Assembly: GCA_022772585.1 (NCBI GenBank)
Contig: JALEZN010000008.1
Location: 1-36,618, forward strand
From: Clostridiales bacterium
GTDB taxonomy: Bacteria > Bacillota > Clostridia > Oscillospirales > Oscillospiraceae
Length of the DNA: 36,618 nucleotides
Direction of reading: 5' to 3'
Program-made: the position numbers and the translations under genes
Notes under the pieces: model-generated
The model's input: only the letters and a program-made list of their open reading frames with translations
Told to the model about the DNA's origin: nothing
Database searches by the model: none
In this document: piece by piece, positions 1 to 7,781 of the stretch
Layout: each line of letters starts with the position of its first letter
Numbering within the stretch: the stretch's first letter is position 1

Positions 1-185
1 CAGCACAGTCCGGGAACCTGATGCTCGGCCTGGAAGCGGTCGTATACCTCCCGGGCCAGCTCCTTCATCGGGTTATAGAAGTGCTCCAGATATTCGGCCT
101 TGTGGGCCTCGAACCAGGCACGCTCATTGTTGAAGCGGATGCCCCACATAAAATCGACGGTGGCGTCGGAAAAGCCCTGAAACAT
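1..185 (-). CDS. DUF2461-family protein, 5' part only
   Basis: The first 61 codons of a gene that runs off the left edge. The start is the ATG at 185-183, preceded by a good ribosome site (GGAGGTC in the minus sense, 190-196). The protein begins MFQGFSDATVDFMWGIRFNN and continues with a WFEAHKAEY segment, which I recognise as the N-terminus of DUF2461 proteins (usually about 220 residues, function unknown). No catalytic motif is visible in the part present. It is followed upstream by the VanW gene on the same strand, with about 90 bases between them, so the two may be co-transcribed. Confidence 0.7.
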   Translation of the reverse strand, partial: MFQGFSDATVDFMWGIRFNNERAWFEAHKAEYLEHFYNPMKELAREVYDRFQAEHQVPGLC

Positions 186-278
186 GGGATGACCTCCTTG
201 GTATGGCATGGGTGGGCAGAAAGGGAAAAGTACGCGGACCCGGAGATACCGGGCCCGCGTGTTTGGATCTCATGGGGA

Positions 279-2138
279 TCAGGCGTTCTCTACCGCCTCA
301 GGCGGCAGGATAGGCTGGTCATCTGCGGGGGTGGGGACCGGATCCGGCGCAGGGGTGGGGGTAGGCGTGGGGGTGACGGCCGGCGGCTCGGTCACCGGAG
401 CGCTGGGTGTGGGCGTGACAACGGGAGGCTGAGAGGGAGTGGGGGTGGGGGTGGTGCTGGGTGCGGGAGTGGGCGTCACCGGGGTCTCGGTCATCAGCCC
501 GGTGGAGGGATTGATGCCCAGGCGGGCCGCGTCGGCGGGGTTATAATAGTACACCGCGTCGGAGGACCGGTAGGTGTTTTTATACAGCTTGGTGGTGCTG
601 ACGGTCTTTCCGTTTTTGTCCACCAGCTTCTGATAGACCTCCACTGTGATGCCGTTATAGCGGGCATAGTCGGGGTCACGGACCGGAGCGCCGCCCACCG
701 GCACCTTGGAGGCGTCCGGCTTGTAAGTATTCTTGAAGGGGACGGTGCCCAGCGTCACGCTGTAGGGCTCGCCGTGGATGCCGGTGGTGTCGGTGCCGTG
801 GATGGTCACGTGGAGCTTGTGGCCGCTGTCCTGATAGCAGGAGATCTTGATGGGGTACTCGGTGTTGTTTTTGAAGCGGAAGTCCAGAGAGTTGCCGTAC
901 ACGGTGGCGTCGGTGCCCACCACGGGCATGTAGCCGCTGTTGTAGCGGTGCTGGTTGCGCTCCACGATCTCCAGATTGGCCTTCAGCGTGGTCCAGTAGA
1001 TGGTGGAGGAGAGCTGGCAGATGCCGCCGGCGGTGGTATCCACGCTCTTGCCGCCCACATAGGCGCCCGCCTTCTGATATCCGGCAGAGGTGTCGTAGGG
1101 GCCGCAGAGGGCGTTGTAGGAGAAGGTCTCACCCGGGAGAAGGATGGTGCCGTTGACCCGGCCGGCGGCCAGGTTGATATTGTACCAGCGGGCCTTGGGA
1201 CCGGCGCACTCGGTGGTGGAGGAGCCCAGGACGTCCTTAAAGAGATTGGCTTCCAGCTTGGCGGTGGTGATGTTTGGCTCGGTCTTGTCCAGGGGCACCT
1301 GGCAGATGCCGCCCTCCTCGGTCCGCTCCAGCATGGCGCGGGCGGCGGCGATATCAAAGTTGACGCCGGTGACCGAAGGGATGATCTCTTTGGATTCCTT
1401 GTCCAGATAGGCGTCGGCGGCTTCGGTATAGACCTGCCGGTGAATGGCGTCAAAATCGGGCTCAGGGGGCGCTTCGGTGATGACGGGAACTTCGATGGGG
1501 GCGTAGGAGGCAGGCTCATCGTTGCTGAGCAGGTGCTGGAACCGTTCCAGAAGCTCTTCCTCCAGGGTACTGGTGTCAATGGCCTGGCCGGTGATGCCCT
1601 TGGTCAGGGTGAGGGTGTCGGCGTCCACAGTCCAGCTGGTCTCCACCATGGCGTTGGTAATGTGGCTCTCGGCCTGGGCAATGGCGGAGGGCTCCTGGGG
1701 GAAGGTCAGGGGGACCTCCACGTCCACGCCGCCCAGCAGGGCGGACAGGTAACGGATACCGCCGGTGAGGAGACCGCCGCTGCCGGCGTCCCAGGCGGCG
1801 GCCACGGCGCCGGACAGGTCGGCGGAGAGCTCGCTGCCGGGCACGTTGAATTCCGTGCCGCCGCAGGTAAAGGAGACCGAGAGGGCGGTATAGCGGCCGC
1901 CCATCTCCCGCTCCAGCTTATCCATGGCCTCCTGACGGGTCAGTCCGCTCAGGTCGATCCCGGCGGCAGAGGTGTTGGGGAGCAGCTTTTCGCTGCGGGC
2001 TACATAGACGCAGAGCGCGGCATAGGCCGCGGCCAGCAGGACCAGAATGAGGACGATCACGATCAGGGCCTGCTTGCCCTGTTTGCCGCGCTTGCCGCTC
2101 TTGGGCGGCAGGGTGCGCTTGCCCTCTTGTCGTTCCAT
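279..2138 (-). CDS. VanW-family envelope protein with Thr/Pro-rich tail
   Basis: A 619-residue protein. The ATG at 2138 is preferred because GGAG lies nine bases upstream; an in-frame TTG five codons earlier would have no ribosome site. A basic N-terminus (about 1-21) is followed by one membrane segment (about 22-46), so the rest should lie outside the membrane. Residues about 55-300 look like the YoaR/peptidoglycan-binding-like repeats that usually precede VanW. The VanW domain proper spans about 315-445 (AAGRVNGTILLPGETFSYN, GGICQLSSTIYW). The last 65 residues are a TPTPAP-type low-complexity tail ending in acidic residues, probably a wall-spanning spacer. VanW sits in some vancomycin-resistance clusters, but its biochemical role is not established and no van genes are nearby, so a general cell-wall role is more likely than resistance. 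Confidence 0.88.
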   Translation of the reverse strand: MERQEGKRTLPPKSGKRGKQGKQALIVIVLILVLLAAAYAALCVYVARSEKLLPNTSAAGIDLSGLTRQEAMDKLEREMGGRYTALSVSFTCGGTEFNVPGSELSADLSGAVAAAWDAGSGGLLTGGIRYLSALLGGVDVEVPLTFPQEPSAIAQAESHITNAMVETSWTVDADTLTLTKGITGQAIDTSTLEEELLERFQHLLSNDEPASYAPIEVPVITEAPPEPDFDAIHRQVYTEAADAYLDKESKEIIPSVTGVNFDIAAARAMLERTEEGGICQVPLDKTEPNITTAKLEANLFKDVLGSSTTECAGPKARWYNINLAAGRVNGTILLPGETFSYNALCGPYDTSAGYQKAGAYVGGKSVDTTAGGICQLSSTIYWTTLKANLEIVERNQHRYNSGYMPVVGTDATVYGNSLDFRFKNNTEYPIKISCYQDSGHKLHVTIHGTDTTGIHGEPYSVTLGTVPFKNTYKPDASKVPVGGAPVRDPDYARYNGITVEVYQKLVDKNGKTVSTTKLYKNTYRSSDAVYYYNPADAARLGINPSTGLMTETPVTPTPAPSTTPTPTPSQPPVVTPTPSAPVTEPPAVTPTPTPTPAPDPVPTPADDQPILPPEAVENA

Positions 2139-2183
2139 ACAGATCAACTCCAATGCTCAGATAGGGTAACGGATACGTCCTCC

Positions 2184-2212
2184 ATTATAGGGGGATTCGC
2201 GTGAAAAAGCAA
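2184..2212 (-). promoter_or_regulatory. Sigma-A promoter of the VanW gene
   Basis: Read on the minus strand: -35 TTGCTT (2212-2207), a 17-base spacer and a perfect -10 TATAAT (2189-2184), about 45 bases upstream of the VanW start codon. Confidence 0.7.
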
Positions 2213-2357
2213 TTACAGATCGGTTACATACCGGGGGGAGTCTGCTTTACATTCTGTGCACTTTGATGTATGATAACTTAAAATGGGAATTGTACCGCAC
2301 CGGGCATGCCGGGAGCGGCGGATGGGGATTCTTAAAGAAATTTAAAGAGAAACTCCA

Positions 2358-2386
2358 TCGAATCTTTAAAGGTGCCGTGTTAGAAT
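2358..2386 (+). promoter_or_regulatory. Possible promoter of the XpaC-like gene
   Basis: The -10 candidate TAGAAT (2381-2386) lies 34 bases upstream of the start codon at 2420. The matching -35 (TCGAAT, 2358-2363) is poor. Two similar boxes, GATTCTTAAAG (2327-2337) and GAATCTTTAAAG (2360-2371), start 33 bases apart, about three helical turns, and could bind an activator. This is a weak call. Confidence 0.35.
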
Positions 2387-2419
2387 GGTACCGATATCAA
2401 GACAGGGAGGTTCCCGGCT

Positions 2420-3610
2420 ATGGCTGGCTATGATCGTGGACCTGACGAAAAGCAGAACAATGAGATCCTCTCCTGGATCCTGGTGATCGTGGCGCTGAGC
2501 GTGTTCTGGCCGGTGGGCCTGTTCCTGCTCTTCCGCAAGCTGACCGAGGGGGACCGGCAGGGGAGGAGCGGGGACGCGCCCCGCGTCCAGACCGCGGCGC
2601 GGGAGCCGGGGACCCAGGGAGTGCGTACCGTCAGGCGGCGGGAGCCGGTCCGTCCCGGCACCCAGGGAACGGCGGTGCGTCCGGAGACCGGAAAGACGGT
2701 CCGCCGCCGCCCGGTGGTCAAGGAGCAGCTCAAACGCAGCCGGGGCCGGGGCATGGTCATCGGCGGCAGCATTATGGCCGCTATTTTTGGCATGGGGGCG
2801 GCCAGCGGCGTGTTCAGCGCGATCCAGTCGCTGAGCTGGGGCGGCAATCCCCTTTATTATCTGGAGGATATCTTCTTCCCTCTGGGCTTCTGCGGCGCGG
2901 GCGTGGTGCTGCTGCTGGCCGGCCTGGCCCGGGGCAAAAAAGCCCGGCGCTTCCGCAAGTACCTGGCCCTCATCGGCACACAGGAGTCCATCGCGGTGGA
3001 GACCCTGGCCCAGGCCATGCCGGTGCCGGTTCACACCGCCTGCGACGACCTGCAGGAGATGCTGGACGAGGGCATCCTGCCCACCGGATATCTGGATATG
3101 AGCACCGGCCGCCTGCACCTGAGCGGCGAGGGGATCCGGGAGCCGGTCCGGCCCGAGCCGGAGAGCACCGGGCAGGAGGAGCGGTCGGAGGATGACCGCA
3201 TCCTGGCCCAGATCCGCGCGGTGAACGACGCCATCGAGGACGCGGAGATGAGCCGCAAGATCGACCGGATCGAGGAGATCACCCGCAAGATCTTCGCCTA
3301 TCAGAAAAAGAACCCGGAGAAGGGCGGACAGCTCCGCAGCTTTCTCAACTATTATCTCCCCACTACGCTGAAAATCCTCAACTCCTACGCCCAGATGGAG
3401 GAGCAGGGGGTAGAGGGGAAAAACATCACCGCCGCCAAGGAGCGCATCGAGGGTATGATGGACAAGGTGGTGGAGGGCTTCGAGAAGCAGCTTGACAAGC
3501 TCTTCGAGGGCACCGCCATGGACATCACCACCGACGTGCAGGTCCTGGAGCAGATGCTGGAAAAGGACGGCCTGGCCCGGGACGGGGACGGCCTGACTCT
3601 GGGCGGCTGA
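2420..3610 (+). CDS. XpaC-like (5-bromo-4-chloroindolyl phosphate hydrolysis family) membrane protein
   Basis: A 396-residue protein; the start ATG follows an AGGGAGG ribosome site. Residues about 16-40 form one hydrophobic segment, then comes an Arg/Pro-rich linker (about 45-110, with the GTQG motif repeated), then two more hydrophobic segments (about 112-135 and 148-170). A small possibly winged-helix-like region (about 180-235) follows, and then the alpha-helical C-terminal domain (about 255-385, with RSFLNYYLPTTLKILNSYAQ) typical of the XpaC/Halogen_Hydrol family. Despite the family name the molecular function is unclear; members often sit next to TelA tellurite-resistance-like genes, but no telA is here. 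It is preceded by the divergent VanW gene and followed by the yjdF leader RNA. Confidence 0.82.
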   Translation: MAGYDRGPDEKQNNEILSWILVIVALSVFWPVGLFLLFRKLTEGDRQGRSGDAPRVQTAAREPGTQGVRTVRRREPVRPGTQGTAVRPETGKTVRRRPVVKEQLKRSRGRGMVIGGSIMAAIFGMGAASGVFSAIQSLSWGGNPLYYLEDIFFPLGFCGAGVVLLLAGLARGKKARRFRKYLALIGTQESIAVETLAQAMPVPVHTACDDLQEMLDEGILPTGYLDMSTGRLHLSGEGIREPVRPEPESTGQEERSEDDRILAQIRAVNDAIEDAEMSRKIDRIEEITRKIFAYQKKNPEKGGQLRSFLNYYLPTTLKILNSYAQMEEQGVEGKNITAAKERIEGMMDKVVEGFEKQLDKLFEGTAMDITTDVQVLEQMLEKDGLARDGDGLTLGG

Positions 3611-3660
3611 GCCGGAAGCGGGGTGAAACAGAGATCGGAGTCCTGTAAGAGAAGAAGCAC

Positions 3661-3748
3661 GGCAAGGATAAAAACACATCCCGGTTGGTAGTCCGGGAGT
3701 ACCGGAAGGTATCAGTAACCTGCCTCCTTAGGTTGTCCGTTCCTTGCC
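3661..3748 (+). ncRNA. Candidate yjdF (azaaromatic-binding) riboswitch
   Basis: The leader of the yjdF gene folds into a closed multi-stem structure. The outer stem is GGCAAGGA (3661-3668) with TCCTTGCC (3741-3748), eight perfect pairs. Inside are a CCCGG/CCGGG hairpin (3680-3684 with 3693-3697), a short TACC/GGTA hairpin (3700-3703 with 3708-3711) and an AACC/GGTT hairpin (3717-3720 with 3731-3734). CCGGT (3681-3685) could instead pair with ACCGG (3701-3705), a possible switch or pseudoknot. The ribosome site AAGGAGG (3764-3770) follows 15 bases after the outer stem. The yjdF motif is a known riboswitch class found in front of yjdF genes in Bacillota; I assign it from position and structure, not from a covariance-model match. 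Confidence 0.7.
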
Positions 3749-3778
3749 TTTGTCCAGCGTTTTAAGGAGGAAATTGCC

Positions 3779-4198
3779 ATGTTGGATTCCTGTTCCCGTC
3801 TATCCGTTCTCTTTGAGGAGCCCTTCTGGATCGCGCTCTATGAGCGTGAATCCGGCGGAAGGTATGAGGTCTGCAAAATCACCTTCGGCGCGGAGCCCAG
3901 GGACTATGAAGTATACGCGTTTTTTCTGAAAAATTACGACCGGCTCGTATTCAGCCCGGCCATGGAAGGGGCCGGGAGCGTCCAGCGGAAGATCAATCCC
4001 AAACGGCTGCAGAAGCAGATCCGAAAGGCCACGGAGGAAAAGGGCGTCGGGACAAAGGCGCAGCAGGCGCTGAAGCTCCAGCAGGAGCAGAACAAGACCG
4101 AGCGGAAGATACTCACCCGGGAGCGGCGGGAAGCGGAAGCGCAGCGGCGCTTTGCGCTCCGGCAGCAGAAACGGAAGGAAAAGCACCGGGGCAGATGA
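3779..4198 (+). CDS. yjdF: YjdF family protein (DUF2992)
   Basis: A 139-residue protein starting eight bases after AAGGAGG. The family hallmarks are clear: an N-terminal beta-rich part (LSVLFEEPFWIALYERE, FGAEPRDYEVYAFF) and a strongly basic, probably coiled-coil C-terminal half with INPKRLQKQIRKATEE, GTKAQQALKLQQEQ and the typical ending KEKHRGR. Its biochemical function is unknown. In Bacillota the gene is commonly controlled by a leader RNA that binds polycyclic azaaromatic compounds and is thought to be linked to coping with such toxins. Here the leader lies immediately upstream, and a strong terminator follows 18 bases after the stop, so this is probably a stand-alone riboswitch-controlled gene. 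Confidence 0.9.
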   Translation: MLDSCSRLSVLFEEPFWIALYERESGGRYEVCKITFGAEPRDYEVYAFFLKNYDRLVFSPAMEGAGSVQRKINPKRLQKQIRKATEEKGVGTKAQQALKLQQEQNKTERKILTRERREAEAQRRFALRQQKRKEKHRGR

Positions 4199-4216
4199 CG
4201 GCCCCGTAAAAACACG

Positions 4217-4250
4217 AAAAGACCTCCTGCCCGCGGGCAGGAGGTCTTTT
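4217..4250. terminator. Perfect-palindrome bidirectional terminator
   Basis: A 34-base perfect palindrome: an A-run, GACCTCCTGCCCGC and its complement, then a T-run. It lies between the convergent yjdF (+) and rpiB (-) genes and has a T-run on both strands, so it can stop transcription from both sides. Confidence 0.9.
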
Positions 4251-4270
4251 GATTACAGGGGTCGCCGGGC

Positions 4271-4708
4271 TCAGCTCTCGATATCGGAGATCAGGTCCAC
4301 ACGGCGCTGGTGACGGCCGCCCTCGAACTCGGTGGTGAGGAAGGCCTCCACGATCCGGTCGGCCATGTTGGGGCCGATCATGCCGCCGCCGATGGCCAGC
4401 ATGTTGGCGTCGTTGTGGCGGCGGGTCATCTCGGCGGAGAGGGGCTCATGGCACAGCGCGCAGCGGATGCCCTTGACCTTGTTGGCCGAGATGGAGATGC
4501 CGATGCCGGTGGTGCACACCACGATGCCCCGCTGGCACGCGCCGGAGGCCACCGCCTCGGCGGCGGCCTTGCCGTAGATGGGGTAGTCCACGCTGTCGGT
4601 GGAATAGCAGCCGCAATCCTCCACCTGATAGCCGTGGCCCTCCAGCCAGGTCTTGATGTGCTCCTTCATGGCGAATCCGCCGTGGTCACAGCCCAGAGAG
4701 ATCTTCAT
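4271..4708 (-). CDS. rpiB: Ribose-5-phosphate isomerase B
   Basis: A 145-residue protein of the RpiB/LacAB family, the normal length. It should interconvert ribose-5-phosphate and ribulose-5-phosphate in the pentose-phosphate pathway. It starts MKISLGCDHGGF, with the substrate-loop Asp-His of the family, carries the active-site cysteine in VVCTTGIGISISANK, and has the conserved RHNDANMLAIGG block. The ribosome site GGAGG is eight bases before the ATG. It is the last gene of an apparent operon behind the PMT-type glycosyltransferase and the PHP phosphoesterase (52-base gap) and ends at the shared terminator. RpiB and the allose-6-phosphate isomerases are hard to separate by sequence alone, but no allose genes are present. 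Confidence 0.93.
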   Translation of the reverse strand: MKISLGCDHGGFAMKEHIKTWLEGHGYQVEDCGCYSTDSVDYPIYGKAAAEAVASGACQRGIVVCTTGIGISISANKVKGIRCALCHEPLSAEMTRRHNDANMLAIGGGMIGPNMADRIVEAFLTTEFEGGRHQRRVDLISDIES

Positions 4709-4760
4709 TGCAATACCTCCAAAAATAGTAGAAATGAAAATGGACGGGAGTGGGGGCGTC

Positions 4761-5555
4761 TTACAGCGCCATCAGTTTGGGACGGTGTTTTTCGTAGACG
4801 GCCACATACCGGAAGCCGCAGGCCTTCAGCAGATCGCAGGCCGCCGGGACGCCCAGACCCACCCGCTCGGGGAAGTGGGCGTCGGAGCCGATGGTGACCA
4901 GCTCGCCGCCGTGGGCGCGGAACCGCTCCAGGATGGGGGCCCAGGGGGCAATAGTCTTGCCGCAGTAAGTGTTGACCTCCATGCCCCGGCCGCTCTCGGC
5001 CACGCGCTTGAGGATGGCGTCGATCTGCTCCGTATACCGCTCCAGAGAGACGGTCTCAGGCATATAGCGCAGGGGGTAGATCACATGGCCCAGCACATCG
5101 AAGGTCTGGGGCAGCTCCGCCAGCTGGGCCATGGAGGCGAAGTAGTCGTCCAGGGCGGCATAGCAGGTCTCGGGCCGGTCGTAGGTGAGGAAGTAAAAGT
5201 CCTCGCCGCCACGCTGGGGGCTCATGTTGTGGAGGGAGCCGATGACGAAGTCCAGCTCGGGCAGGGCCAGCATCCGACGGGCGTAATCCGGGTCAAAGGG
5301 GGCGCTGCCGTACTCCACGCCCAGACGGAGGACGAGCCTGCCCCCGAACCGGGCCCGGGCGGCGCGGAACTGCTCCAGCGCGGGGCCCCAGTCATAGTCG
5401 GGGGCGAAGCCGCCGTGCTCCAGGATGCGGTCGTAGTGGTCAGTGACGCACAGCTCGGACAGTCCGGCCTCCACGGCGGCGGCGGCCATGTCCTCCAGGG
5501 GAGCGTGGCCGTCGGGGGAGAGGATGGTGTGGGTGTGATAATCGGTGTAATACAT
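4761..5555 (-). CDS. PHP-domain phosphoesterase, histidinol-phosphatase type
   Basis: A 264-residue protein. The ATG at 5555 has AGGAG seven bases upstream; an in-frame TTG ten codons earlier has no ribosome site. It opens with the PHP metal-binding motif YTDYHTHTILSPDG, followed by LCVTDHYD, an EYGSAPFD segment and a late GSDAHFPERVG motif, which together supply the His/Asp/Glu ligands of a trinuclear metal site. The closest functional class is histidinol-phosphatase HisK/HisJ (histidine biosynthesis), but no other his genes are near, so another small phosphate ester is possible. It lies between the PMT gene and rpiB, 42 and 52 bases away, probably in one operon. Confidence 0.85.
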   Translation of the reverse strand: MYYTDYHTHTILSPDGHAPLEDMAAAAVEAGLSELCVTDHYDRILEHGGFAPDYDWGPALEQFRAARARFGGRLVLRLGVEYGSAPFDPDYARRMLALPELDFVIGSLHNMSPQRGGEDFYFLTYDRPETCYAALDDYFASMAQLAELPQTFDVLGHVIYPLRYMPETVSLERYTEQIDAILKRVAESGRGMEVNTYCGKTIAPWAPILERFRAHGGELVTIGSDAHFPERVGLGVPAACDLLKACGFRYVAVYEKHRPKLMAL

Positions 5556-5597
5556 GATGCTGCTCCTGTAATCAAGAAAGTTCAAAAGAGGTCAAGA

Positions 5598-7580
5598 TCA
5601 GAAGGGCCAGGAGGGGAGCCACTGGAGCAGGTTGGTGGTGTACCACCGGGGCACCTCCAGGCCGGTGAGCACGGGATAGAAGGCGGCGTACAGGACCGCA
5701 GCGCAGCCGGTCAGGGCGTAGACCTGCCGCCGGGCCCGGGGCGGACCCATCTCGAAGAGGTCGTTGAACACATAGGCCAGGGCAAAGCACAGGAAGAGGA
5801 TGGAGGGGAAGTAGTGATACTCAAAGGTGGTGCGGCCGATGGCAAACCAGGGGGCCAGCTGGGAGAAATAGGCGATGAGAATGAAGAGTGCCTTGCCGCA
5901 GCGGCGGCGGAAAAACTGGACCGCCACCGACAGGATGGCAAGCAACCCGCCCCAGCATACCACCGGATTGGAGAAAGCGCCGAAGGCGGACTTCATGCCC
6001 TCGCCCACCTCGTAGTCCAGATAGTACAGGATGGGCCGCGCGTCCACCACCCACTGGTACCAGCGGGACTCATAGGGATGGGGATCGTGAACGCCCTGGT
6101 GGTAGGTGAGCATATAGACCTGGTTGTTCCACATCTCCTTCACCAGATTGGAAAGGCTGGTGTCCCCGGCGGCCGAGGCGTAGGGCCAGTAGGACAGAGT
6201 GTAGATACACACCGGGATGATCACGAAGCAGAGCACCGAGAAGGCCAGCGTCGCCGCCAGCCAGGGGCCCAGGGGAACAGCGCGGCCCGTCCCGTCCTCG
6301 GTCCGGGGCCAGTCCCGGAGCTTGAACCACAGCCCGATGAAGTAGAGCAGCGCAAGGCCCACCCCGCCGTAGATCACCGTCCACTTGCAGGCCGCGCCGA
6401 TGCCCCAGAAGAGGCCGGACAGCAGCAGCCAGGGTGCTCCCTTCCGGAAGGGGGTCCCTGCCGGAAGGGTCAGGTAACGGTACATAAAGTAGTACATCAG
6501 CAGGATGAAAAAGACGCCGTAGGTGTCAATGGTGGCAATGCGGGTCTGAGTCAGGTGCATGAAGTCAAAGGCGAAGAGGGCCGTGCCGCAGAAGGCCACC
6601 GCCGTCTTGCCGAAGAGGTTCTTCAGGAACGCATAGAGCACCGGCAGCATCAGCACACCGAAGAGGGTGCCCATGAACCGCCAGCCGAAGGGGGTCATGC
6701 CGAACATGCGGATGCCCAGGCTGAGGATCAGCTTGCCCAGCGGGGGATGGGAGATCTCGTAGGGATAGACGCCCCGGATATTCTCGTAGGCGGTGCGGGC
6801 GTGATAGATCTCGTCAAAATAAGTGGAGTTGGTCCAGTAGGGCTTTTCAGGCACGACGTCCTGCTCGTCAAAGAGGGCGGTGGGCTCGGCCAGCAGGGAA
6901 GCTGTGTCGATACGCTGCCCCTGACTGTCGAACAGGGCCAGCTCCCCCAGCTCCATGGGGGATTTATTGGACTTGCCGGTAATACGCAGGTATTGGAACT
7001 CGGCTTTGTTCTCCGGCTCGATCTCCAGCCATTTGAAGAGGTCGGCATAGTGCTGGGGCAGGGCATAACAGGGGGCGTAATCCGCCGCGTCGGCCCAGTA
7101 GTAGCCGGTGACCTTGTTGTCGTTGTCCTTACGGGCCCAGAGGGTGGACCAGGTCACACCGTCGGCGGAGACTTCCACATTATAATCTCCGGTGCCCAGC
7201 CCGGGGTAATACCAGAAGGAGCTGACGGTCACCGGCTGGGAGAGGCGAAGCTCCACTGTTTTGGTCTGGCTGAAGTCCTGGAAGGATTGGGGGTTGGTGG
7301 TGGAACCCAGCTGGAAAAAGGCGGTGCAGGCATAGACTGCGGTAAGGAGCAGCATGAGTGCCGCGTCGGCCCGCTCCAGGGGGTGGCATGTGCCCGCGAA
7401 GGTGCAGCGGGGCCTGGAGACGGATTGAGCTGCCTGGCCGGACTGGCGCAGAATGTGCTCGTGGACGCTGCCCGGTCCCCGGACAATTTGCCAGTACCGG
7501 CCGAAAAAGCAGAGCAGCGCGGCCACAAGGGCAATGGGCAGCAGAAGAGTGGGGGTAAGATAGGACAGCACAGCAGCCAT
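5598..7580 (-). CDS. PMT-family glycosyltransferase with inserted discoidin-like domain
   Basis: A 660-residue polytopic membrane protein. Two N-terminal membrane segments (about 8-27 and 72-92) are followed by an extracytoplasmic block (about 97-225) that looks like an F5/8 type C (discoidin) beta-sandwich: VELRLSQPVTVSSFWYYPG, YNVEVSADGVTWSTLW and a late FQYLRITGKSNKSPMELGEL. Then comes the GT39 catalytic loop TYFDEIYHARTAYE (Asp256-Glu257) with HPPLGK, and about ten more membrane segments. PMT enzymes transfer mannose from a polyprenyl-phosphate carrier to Ser/Thr of secreted proteins or to other acceptors at the outer face of the membrane. The sugar and acceptor here are unknown. The ATG is preceded by CAGGAGG. 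The PHP gene follows after 42 bases. Confidence 0.88.
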   Translation of the reverse strand: MAAVLSYLTPTLLLPIALVAALLCFFGRYWQIVRGPGSVHEHILRQSGQAAQSVSRPRCTFAGTCHPLERADAALMLLLTAVYACTAFFQLGSTTNPQSFQDFSQTKTVELRLSQPVTVSSFWYYPGLGTGDYNVEVSADGVTWSTLWARKDNDNKVTGYYWADAADYAPCYALPQHYADLFKWLEIEPENKAEFQYLRITGKSNKSPMELGELALFDSQGQRIDTASLLAEPTALFDEQDVVPEKPYWTNSTYFDEIYHARTAYENIRGVYPYEISHPPLGKLILSLGIRMFGMTPFGWRFMGTLFGVLMLPVLYAFLKNLFGKTAVAFCGTALFAFDFMHLTQTRIATIDTYGVFFILLMYYFMYRYLTLPAGTPFRKGAPWLLLSGLFWGIGAACKWTVIYGGVGLALLYFIGLWFKLRDWPRTEDGTGRAVPLGPWLAATLAFSVLCFVIIPVCIYTLSYWPYASAAGDTSLSNLVKEMWNNQVYMLTYHQGVHDPHPYESRWYQWVVDARPILYYLDYEVGEGMKSAFGAFSNPVVCWGGLLAILSVAVQFFRRRCGKALFILIAYFSQLAPWFAIGRTTFEYHYFPSILFLCFALAYVFNDLFEMGPPRARRQVYALTGCAAVLYAAFYPVLTGLEVPRWYTTNLLQWLPSWPF

Positions 7581-7614
7581 AACGGGCCTCCTGAATGGGA
7601 TGTGATCGGGGCAA

Positions 7615-7674
7615 AACCTTCATGTGTCTGTACGCGCCGCGGGAAATACAAAACCACGTGGACGCATGAAGGTT
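7615..7674 (-). repeat. 14-base inverted repeat upstream of the PMT gene
   Basis: AACCTTCATGTGTC (7615-7628) and GACGCATGAAGGTT (7661-7674) are inverted copies with one mismatch, separated by 32 bases. The repeat lies 35-95 bases upstream of the PMT start codon. It could be a leader-RNA hairpin, an operator or a small mobile repeat; no clear sigma-A promoter was found around it. Confidence 0.5.
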
Positions 7675-7729
7675 CTGCGCATCTATTCCGGTTGCCCCGC
7701 AGGGGCGAGGAATTGGTGCATTTTATGTT

Positions 7730-7781
7730 ATTGCTATGCTGTTGCATAGCAATAGAGGGCGGACAATGTCCGCCCTCTATT
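7730..7781 (-). terminator. Tandem hairpins ending the heat-shock operon
   Basis: Immediately after the dnaJ stop codon there is a strong stem AATAGAGGGCGGACA with its complement (7781-7751), overlapped by a second stem ATTGCTATGC/GCATAGCAAT with a four-base loop (7753-7730). There is no long T-run in the minus direction, so termination may depend on the first stem alone. The structure separates dnaJ from the PMT operon. Confidence 0.65.

Noticed and set aside
279..2138. Vancomycin-resistance function
   Set aside because: VanW alone does not confer resistance and no vanHAX or vanRS genes are present.
21..2204. A 727-codon plus-strand frame
   Set aside because: Antisense shadow of the VanW gene, Gly-rich and without motifs.
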